Program-made: the position numbers and the translations under genes
The notes under the pieces: generated by a model
Seen by the model: the letters and a program-made list of their open reading frames with translations, nothing else
The model's database searches: none
Told to the model about the DNA's origin: nothing
Shown here: piece by piece, positions 58,623-64,000 of the stretch
How the letters are laid out: every line of letters begins with the position of its first letter
Position numbering within the stretch: position 1 is the first letter of the stretch
Assembly: GCA_033763775.1 (NCBI GenBank)
Contig: JANRJW010000012.1
Coordinates: 124,001-188,000, forward strand
Reading direction: 5' to 3'
Source: JAJTHB01 sp033763775
GTDB lineage: Bacteria; Pseudomonadota; Alphaproteobacteria; Rickettsiales; SXRF01
Length of the DNA stretch: 64,000 nt

Positions 58623-59828
58623 ATGTCGTCAATCATTGCCACCCGCCTCAAAAACGTCAAACCATCCCCCACCCTTGCTGTCACCGCGAAAGCCGCCGAG
58701 CTGAAAGCCGCAGGCAAGAATGTCATTGGCCTTGGCGCCGGTGAGCCGGATTTTGATACGCCGGATCATATCAAGAAAGCAGCGATCGAAGCTATCAATC
58801 GTGGCGAAACGAAATACACGCCGGTAGCCGGCACGCCGGCACTTAAAAAAGCCATCAGCGATAAATTCAAGCGCGAAAATGGTCTTGATTACGCACCCAA
58901 TCAAATTGTCGCCTGCGTGGGCGCCAAGCATGTCATTTTCAACGCCTTCATGGCGACCTTAAATGCCGGCGATGAAGTCATCATCCCCGCGCCCTACTGG
59001 GTCTCGTACCCAGACATGGTGATTTTTGCGGAAGGCACGCCGGTCGAAGTGAAGTGCGGCGAAGAGCACGCTTTCAAGCTCACGCCCGCCGTGCTTGAGA
59101 AAGCCATCACCCCCAAAACCAAATGGCTGATTTTAAATTCCCCCAGCAACCCCACTGGCGCCGCCTACAGCGAAGCCGAGCTGCGCGCGCTGGCGGATGT
59201 GCTGCTGAAACACCCCCATGTCATGATCATGGCGGACGATATCTACGAGCATCTCTGCTATGATGGCTTTGTGTTCAAAACCATTGCACAGGTGGAACCA
59301 AAACTTTACGATCGCACCCTCACAGTCAACGGCGTATCTAAAGCCTACTCCATGACCGGCTGGCGCTTAGGCTATGCGGGCGGCCCGAAAGAGCTGATCG
59401 CCGCCATCTCCGACATCCAGTCTCACTCCACCTCCAACCCCTGCTCGATCACGCAGGCAGCAACGGTTGCCGCCCTGAACGGCGATCAAACCTTCCTTCA
59501 GGAGTGGAAAAAAAGCTTCGCTTCAAGGCGCGATTTAGTCGTCGCGGGCATCAATGCCATCCCTGGCCTCGCATGCTTAAAGCCCGAAGGCGCGTTTTAT
59601 GTGTTCCCGAGCATGAAGGGGCTGATTGGCAAAAAAACCCCCGGCGGCACAACCATTGATAGCTGCAAAAGCTTCTGCGACTACCTGCTGGAAGAAGCAC
59701 TGGTGGCCGCGGTGTTTGGCAGCGCGTTTGGCATGCCCGGCTATTTCCGCATCTCCTACGCAACCGGCGAGGCGCAGCTGAAAGATGCGCTTGGCCGCAT
59801 CAAAACCGCGTGCGAGAAACTCATCTAG
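58623..59828 (+). CDS. Aspartate aminotransferase (class I)
   Basis: PLP-dependent transaminase interconverting aspartate and oxaloacetate; the 401-aa size and the family are those of alphaproteobacterial AspC/AatA. GAGEPDFDTPDHIKKAA is near the N-terminus, SPSNPTGA binds cofactor and substrate, and the Schiff-base lysine is in VNGVSKAYSMTGWRLGYAGG. A prephenate-transaminase side activity is known in this subfamily. Confidence 0.93.
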   Translation: MSSIIATRLKNVKPSPTLAVTAKAAELKAAGKNVIGLGAGEPDFDTPDHIKKAAIEAINRGETKYTPVAGTPALKKAISDKFKRENGLDYAPNQIVACVGAKHVIFNAFMATLNAGDEVIIPAPYWVSYPDMVIFAEGTPVEVKCGEEHAFKLTPAVLEKAITPKTKWLILNSPSNPTGAAYSEAELRALADVLLKHPHVMIMADDIYEHLCYDGFVFKTIAQVEPKLYDRTLTVNGVSKAYSMTGWRLGYAGGPKELIAAISDIQSHSTSNPCSITQAATVAALNGDQTFLQEWKKSFASRRDLVVAGINAIPGLACLKPEGAFYVFPSMKGLIGKKTPGGTTIDSCKSFCDYLLEEALVAAVFGSAFGMPGYFRISYATGEAQLKDALGRIKTACEKLI

Positions 59829-59834
59829 CAGAGT

Positions 59835-60254
59835 TTAGATATCACGGCCAATTTCTCTGCCAGTTAAGCCTTGGATGCGTCTTTCTTTATCAAGAGCGTT
59901 TTGGATGGTCTGGTGCGTTTGATCAAAGACGGCTTTATAGACATGACTTGATGATTTGAAACCAGCCTCATGAAGTTTGATGGCGGCAACAAAATTAATC
60001 AGCGTATCAATGGTCACGGAATCGCCATCAATAACATAAGTTTTCTTGCCGCCGGTTGCTTCACTTACAGAAGCAGTCACTGCTATCCCCGCTTTGTCAA
60101 TTTGTGGCAGAACGGCATCAGGCAGCGTCAGCATGTAGTTTTTACCATCAACCATTTGAGGATCAGCTTCCAAGCCAAGCTTTGACAGCACAAAAAACTT
60201 CTCATCAAATGGCGGTACATTAACCCGCTCCCCCAGAAATATTTTCTTTTTCAT
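59835..60254 (-). CDS. Unknown 139-aa protein
   Basis: Not recognised. Starting at 60254 (MKKKIFLGERVNVPPF) with GGAGA upstream, it is soluble, with mixed charge, a Thr/Val-rich middle (AVTASVSEATGGKKTYVIDGDSVTIDTLINFVAAI) and a charged C-terminus. It lies convergent to the aminotransferase gene. Base composition is more AT-rich than its neighbours. Confidence 0.6.
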   Translation of the reverse strand: MKKKIFLGERVNVPPFDEKFFVLSKLGLEADPQMVDGKNYMLTLPDAVLPQIDKAGIAVTASVSEATGGKKTYVIDGDSVTIDTLINFVAAIKLHEAGFKSSSHVYKAVFDQTHQTIQNALDKERRIQGLTGREIGRDI

Positions 60255-60326
60255 TATACATCTTCTCCACGAAATAATACCCCAGCTTGCCAGCAACAAC
60301 CGCCAAAAGCATGTGAAGATTTGATG

Positions 60327-60353
60327 AAAAAAAGGCCAGCCCGAGGGCTGGCC
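60327..60353 (-). terminator. Rho-independent terminator downstream of lysR
   Basis: GGCCAGCC-4-GGCTGGCC stem followed by T7 on the minus strand. It lies 136 bp after the lysR stop and before the 139-aa gene. Confidence 0.85.
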
Positions 60354-60412
60354 ATAAGCTATAACAGGGAGGATTATCAAGCGTCGCCTGATAATGGAGT
60401 GTATAAAACTAC
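60327..60412 (-). ncRNA. Candidate small RNA with intrinsic terminator
   Basis: On the minus strand a 7-bp hairpin (ATTATCA 60373-60379 with TGATAAT 60389-60395) is followed by an unpaired CCTCCC (60373-60368). A strong GC stem (GGCCAGCCC with GGGCTGGCC, 60334-60353) followed by T7 ends it. That is the layout of a trans-acting sRNA. It could also be simply the 3' end of the lysR transcript. No convincing promoter was found. Confidence 0.4.
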
Positions 60413-60488
60413 TCTATGTTTACTATAGCTATACATTTTTTAATGAACAGAGATAAAAAAACATATTTGTCATGCATTTTATGCATGG

Positions 60489-61394
60489 CTAGGAAGCCCT
60501 GTTCAATCCGTCCTCGGCCAGCTTTCTCATCAGGAAATCTCTGAAAACCATTAATCTTTTAGAGTTTCTCAGCTCCATGGAATAAACAAAATACACATCC
60601 GTGCGCGGGCCTTTCAGCTCAGGCAGCACACGGGTCACATTCACCACCCCCCCCACCATATAATCCGGCAGACCGGCAATACCAATGCCGCTTTCCACCG
60701 CCGCCTGAATTCCCGTGAGGCTGTTAATTTTGAACGACGCCTGACGCTCTTCGCCGCGCATCAGCCCTTCGCGCAGAATCCAGTTCACTTCGGCAAATGG
60801 CAGGCGCGTATCCTCGCCGTAGGTAATCAAGCGGTGATGAACAAGATCCTGTGGTTTTCTCGGCACGCCATGTTCGCGCAGATAATCATTCGAGGCATAG
60901 AGCGAGTTCGCCAGCGTGATGATTTTTTTCTGCACGAGATCAGGATGGCGCGCGGGAAACAGGCGAATCGCCGCATCCGCCTCGCGCATGGCAAGGTCAA
61001 GCTCGCGGTCATCCACCAGCAGTGTCACCACAATTTCGGGATAAAGCTCTGAAAACTCGCGCATGTGCGGCGTGAGCCACGTGGTGCCCAGCGCCACCGG
61101 CGCCGTAATTTTGAGCGGACCGCGCGGCCTGTCTTTGCTCTCCAGCAGCGCGTTTTCCGTGGCAGCAAGGCGGGAAAAAATCTCTGAAACAGTTTTAAAT
61201 AATATTTCGCCCTGCTCTGTCAGAATCAGGCCGCGCGCATGACGGTGAAAAAGCTGCACATCCAGCGATTTTTCAAGCGCGCCAATCTGGCGACTGACAG
61301 CCGATTGGCTGAGCCCCATCGCCTGTCCGGCATGGGTAAAGCTACTGGCGGTCGCCACGGCGTGAAATATGCGAAGCTTATCCCAATCGATCAT
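60489..61394 (-). CDS. LysR-family transcriptional regulator
   Basis: 301 aa with an N-terminal winged helix-turn-helix (MIDWDKLRIFHAVATASSFTHAGQAMGLSQSAVSRQIGALEKSL) and a periplasmic-binding-protein-like effector domain from about residue 90 (PLKITAPVALGTTWLTPHMREFSELYPEI). LysR genes next to trxB occur in many alphaproteobacteria, so a redox-linked role is possible. The regulon is unknown. Confidence 0.92.
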   Translation of the reverse strand: MIDWDKLRIFHAVATASSFTHAGQAMGLSQSAVSRQIGALEKSLDVQLFHRHARGLILTEQGEILFKTVSEIFSRLAATENALLESKDRPRGPLKITAPVALGTTWLTPHMREFSELYPEIVVTLLVDDRELDLAMREADAAIRLFPARHPDLVQKKIITLANSLYASNDYLREHGVPRKPQDLVHHRLITYGEDTRLPFAEVNWILREGLMRGEERQASFKINSLTGIQAAVESGIGIAGLPDYMVGGVVNVTRVLPELKGPRTDVYFVYSMELRNSKRLMVFRDFLMRKLAEDGLNRAS

Positions 61395-61401
61395 AAAAAA
61401 A

Positions 61402-61480
61402 GTGATTAAGTGACAGAGTGGCTAAGTGGTTTAGCAAGCACTATTTTTAACGATCTATGATGTACCAATCAACCACTTAT
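61402..61480. repeat. Octameric word-hairpin upstream of lysR
   Basis: GTGATTAA, GTGACAGA, GTGGCTAA and GTGGTTTA run in tandem at 61402-61433. The opposing arm CAATCAACCACTTATG is at 61466-61481. It occupies the region where the lysR promoter or operator would be expected. Confidence 0.6.
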
Positions 61481-61589
61481 GTTAGCTGTAGCAGTTCAAT
61501 CAAAAATTTGTCCCGAAAATAAAGCTTTATACAAATTAATGAATATGGCATAGTGCGGGCTCTGATTCATACAACCAAAAGGCACTCTC

Positions 61590-62063
61590 ATGGATAATAT
61601 ACGCTGGACAGAAAAAACAAGGCCGCCCCTTAAATCACCGATTCCTGAGCCAGAACTCAATCCGAGCAGTGAAGATAACGCTTTTTCAATTAAAGTGGGT
61701 AATATCGTCTTTGATTTTACTATTGAAGACGAATTATCAAGTTCCGTAAAAAAAGTGAGCATGCTTTATCACATCGACAAAGAAGACGATGTAGCAGCGA
61801 AGGCAGTTCTGCCAGTAGATCCACAAAATAATCCGGAATACGTGGCAAAAGTAATTGCAGAGAAATTCGTGAAATTATTCAAATCCTCCGAGACGAACCC
61901 AAAGAGCCCCTATCTCATTGATGAATCAGATGACGATGGTTGTTTCACTTCACAATGCCCTAAAACCATTGATAATAGCAGGGTTCGAACTGACGTCATG
62001 AAAACAATGGAACAGGCAGCCCATCAACTCAACAAGAAGACACCATCTCAGCCGCTTCGGTAA
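61590..62063 (+). CDS. AT-rich orphan gene, unknown
   Basis: 157 aa, not recognised. It is hydrophilic, with a Pro-rich N-terminus, a beta-looking NAFSIKVGNIVFDFTIEDEL segment, a helix (VAKVIAEKFVKLFKSSE) and two cysteines in GCFTSQCPKT. Codon use is markedly AT-rich beside GC-richer trxB, suggesting acquired DNA. An AAGG site precedes ATG. Confidence 0.6.
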   Translation: MDNIRWTEKTRPPLKSPIPEPELNPSSEDNAFSIKVGNIVFDFTIEDELSSSVKKVSMLYHIDKEDDVAAKAVLPVDPQNNPEYVAKVIAEKFVKLFKSSETNPKSPYLIDESDDDGCFTSQCPKTIDNSRVRTDVMKTMEQAAHQLNKKTPSQPLR

Positions 62064-62109
62064 AACAAGCCCTAATTAACTTATCGATTGCGACAAACAA
62101 AGGCGCTGT

Positions 62110-63048
62110 TTAGTGCCCCGCGAGCCACTTCTCGGCTTCCAGCGCCGCCATGCAGCCCGTGCCCGCAGCCGTCACCGCCTGGCGAAAGATTTTATCCTGC
62201 ACATCGCCCGCGGCAAACACACCAGCCACGCTGGTTTTGGTGGAGCCGGGGGTGGTGAGAATATAGCCCGTTTCATCCATCGCGAGCTTGCCTTTGAAAA
62301 TCTCGGTGTTGGGCGAATGGCCGATAGCGATGAACGCGCCGTCGCATGTCAGTTCCTTGGTGCTGCCGTCCTTGGTGTTTTTGAGACGCACACCGGTGAG
62401 CGCGAGCGGCTCGCCGCCGCCGAGAAATTCATCCACCTCCGCGTTCCATTCCACGGAAACCTTTGGGTTCTTGAACAAACGATCCTGCGCGATTTTCTCG
62501 GCGCGCAGCGAATCGCGGCGATGAATCAGCGTCACCTTGCTGCAAATATTGGCAAGGTACAGCGCCTCTTCCACCGCGCTATTGCCGCCGCCCACCACGA
62601 CCACTTCTTTGCCTTTGAAGAAAAATCCATCGCAGGTAGCGCAGGCGGAAATGCCGTAGCCGGCGAATTTCTTCTCGCTCTCGGTGCCCAGCCAGCGCGC
62701 CGATGCGCCGGTGGCCACCACCACGCTATCCGCCGTGTAAGTATCGCCCGATTCGCCCATACAGACAAACGGGCGCTTCGAAAAATCCACCGACATGATC
62801 ATGTCGTCAATCAGCTGCGTGCCAACATGCGCCGCCTGCTTTTCCATCTGCTCCATCAGCCATGGGCCTTGCACGGCATGCTCGAAACCCGGAAAATTCT
62901 CCACATCGGTGGTGATGGTCAGCTGGCCGCCCGGCTGCATGCCGCGCACCATGATGGGTTTCAGCATGGCGCGCGCCGCATAAATCGCGGCGGTGCAACC
63001 CGCCGCACCTGAGCCAATGATAAGGATTTTGGTGTGATGAGTAGTCAT
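62110..63048 (-). CDS. trxB: Thioredoxin reductase
   Basis: FAD/NADPH flavoenzyme that reduces thioredoxin. The 312-aa protein has the FAD loop IIGSGAAGCTAAIYAARA, the redox-active CATC in SACATCDGFFFKGK, the NADPH loop VVVGGGNSAVEEALYL, and the terminal FAD motif GVFAAGDVQDKIFRQAVTAAGTGCMAA. Complete. Confidence 0.97.
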   Translation of the reverse strand: MTTHHTKILIIGSGAAGCTAAIYAARAMLKPIMVRGMQPGGQLTITTDVENFPGFEHAVQGPWLMEQMEKQAAHVGTQLIDDMIMSVDFSKRPFVCMGESGDTYTADSVVVATGASARWLGTESEKKFAGYGISACATCDGFFFKGKEVVVVGGGNSAVEEALYLANICSKVTLIHRRDSLRAEKIAQDRLFKNPKVSVEWNAEVDEFLGGGEPLALTGVRLKNTKDGSTKELTCDGAFIAIGHSPNTEIFKGKLAMDETGYILTTPGSTKTSVAGVFAAGDVQDKIFRQAVTAAGTGCMAALEAEKWLAGH

Positions 63049-63053
63049 AAAAA

Positions 63054-63719
63054 TTATTTATTACCTAACCATTCTTTCATGATGGCAATTTCCTGACGCT
63101 GACTGCGGATGATGTCGCGTGCCAGCTGACGGAGTGTTTCGTTCTTGCCATGCTTCAGGAGAATTTCTGCCATGGCGATCGCGCCTTCGTGGTGCGGGAT
63201 CATGCCATTCATGAAATCAATATCAGCATTGCCAGTATAGTTGATATTCATGGCCTTGTGCATGGCCTGCATCGCGGCTTCATATTCAGCAACAACCTTG
63301 TCTCCTTCTTTCGCCGCAGCAAGGTTTGCATTATCACGCACTTCGAGCCAGCGCTTCATCTGGGCGATTTCCACCTGCTGCATGCGGCTCATATAATCCG
63401 CGAGTTTCAGCAGTTTTTCGTCCTTACCATGCTTTTTTAACACTGCAATCATATCCACCGCGCCCTGATGATGCGGCACCATCCCGCGTACGAAATCAAT
63501 ATCTGCGTCGCCGGTGTAGGTGATGTTCATGGCTTTGTGCATCGCATTCGCCGCTGCGACATATTCCTTAACCGCCGCGTTTTTCTTGAGTTTTGACGGC
63601 ACCTTAACACTCTGGTGATGAGCAGCGTGCTGACCGTGGCCGGCATGATGATCCATGTTGCACATAGCCTGAGCCTGAGCAGGCAGGGCAAGAGCTGCAA
63701 TGACAAGCAAGGGGCGCAT
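63054..63719 (-). CDS. Exported tandem DUF305 protein, probably metal-binding
   Basis: 221 aa with a signal peptide (MRPLLVIAALALPAQAQA), a His-rich segment (NMDHHAGHGQHAAHHQ), and two DUF305 repeats at about residues 50-125 and 145-220. Each has AMHKAMN(I)xYTG(D/N)ADIDF, a G-M-(V/I)-P-H-H motif and a Q-x-x-(E)-I-x-x-M-(K) helix. DUF305 proteins are often linked to copper handling. It is 5 bp from trxB, possibly co-transcribed ahead of it. Confidence 0.88.
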   Translation of the reverse strand: MRPLLVIAALALPAQAQAMCNMDHHAGHGQHAAHHQSVKVPSKLKKNAAVKEYVAAANAMHKAMNITYTGDADIDFVRGMVPHHQGAVDMIAVLKKHGKDEKLLKLADYMSRMQQVEIAQMKRWLEVRDNANLAAAKEGDKVVAEYEAAMQAMHKAMNINYTGNADIDFMNGMIPHHEGAIAMAEILLKHGKNETLRQLARDIIRSQRQEIAIMKEWLGNK

Positions 63720-63805
63720 GGGAAACTCCTTGAAGAAAGTTAAAAAAATGACTAGTAGGAACGCCTGTATATAAGCACTCTTTGCATCAGCTTCAAGCCA
63801 AACCT

Positions 63806-64000
63806 ATGAGCTTTACCAAACCCCATCCTTTCGCGTGGCTATTTATCGTCACCAGCACACTGCTCACCACCACGCTCGGCATCTGGCAGGTGCAGCGCCT
63901 CGCATGGAAAAATGATTTAATCGCACAGGTGCAAAGCGTTCAGAATAAACCAGCGCTCAGCGGCCTTCCTGCAAATGAAACCTTGATGCAGGAGCGCTAC
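63806..64000 (+). CDS. SURF1 family protein, N-terminal part (cut by window edge)
   Basis: The first 65 residues are visible. After a membrane helix (about residues 10-29) comes LGIWQVQRLAWKNDLI, the conserved SURF1 start. SURF1 proteins assist haem a insertion into cytochrome c oxidase, implying aerobic respiration with an aa3-type oxidase. It diverges from the DUF305 gene. The rest lies outside the window. Confidence 0.88.
   Translation, partial: MSFTKPHPFAWLFIVTSTLLTTTLGIWQVQRLAWKNDLIAQVQSVQNKPALSGLPANETLMQERY

Noticed and set aside
6577..61480. CRISPR array
   Set aside because: Short-word repeats are contiguous, degenerate and inverted, with no spacers, no uniform repeats and no cas genes.
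61975..61995. GGTTCGAAC resembling a tRNA T-loop
   Set aside because: It lies inside an open reading frame and no acceptor or anticodon stems can be drawn around it.
1..64000. Prophage or intact insertion sequence
   Set aside because: No transposase, integrase or phage structural gene is present; repeats found are small non-coding elements.

Overview
The window reads as a chromosomal segment of an alphaproteobacterium with GC content somewhat above 50 %. The main evidence is a DUF1476 gene (the alphaproteobacterial F1-ATPase zeta inhibitor), the dcw gene order, an RNase P RNA of bacterial type A, a phasin, and trxB beside a LysR gene. I do not assign a genus. DAP-type MurE, heptose epimerase HldD, UbiK and a SURF1 start indicate a respiring, LPS-bearing Gram-negative cell.

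Layout. 1-18013 (minus strand) is a near-complete division and cell-wall (dcw) cluster in transcription order mraZ, rsmH, ftsL, ftsI, murE, murF, mraY, murD, ftsW, murG, murC, murB, a small membrane-protein gene, ddl, ftsQ, ftsA, ftsZ (cut by the window edge). Most junctions overlap by 4 to 23 bp. A strong promoter covered by five TGGG boxes (probable MraZ sites) precedes mraZ. rpsD follows at 18421-19038, then four unrecognised Gly/Ala-rich genes (19178-21529), one of them split by an in-frame TAG. 21573-28479 holds rluD, a DASS transporter, a BrnT/BrnA toxin-antitoxin pair, an AT-rich orphan, a ThDP-dependent 2-oxoacid decarboxylase, an entericidin-like lipoprotein, grxD and bolA. 28521-37528 holds two paralogous exported proteins, purL, a chemoreceptor, and the divergent purC-purS-(membrane protein)-purQ cluster. 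37692-49870 holds a J-domain protein, an EamA exporter, an AmpD-like amidase, RNase P RNA, sixA, ppk1, ppx, a divergent asparaginase-like gene, hldD, ubiK, a YbjN-like gene, proC and a phasin. 49919-64000 holds uvrC, a KefB-like antiporter, prs with a long structured leader, rplY, pth, ychF, a tandem FKBP protein, an aminotransferase, a candidate sRNA, lysR, trxB, a DUF305 protein and the start of SURF1.

The most unusual content is repeat DNA. (1) At about a dozen loci there are hairpins whose arms are tandem runs of a degenerate 7-, 8- or 9-nt word. Word length is constant within most elements and differs between loci. (2) Three copies of a composite TCATCCCG...CGGGATGAC element carry internal perfect hairpins in which the 9-bp stems differ completely but the CTACTG/CTCCTG loop is kept. 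(3) There are CCCTCACCC/GGGAGAGGG elements. Several copies lie in frame inside essential genes: purL (twice), murE, murD, the murG tail, an amidase linker and the Pth N-terminus. This resembles the Rickettsia palindromic elements, although the word-hairpins are not a family I recognise.

No CRISPR array, intact insertion sequence, prophage or tRNA was seen.
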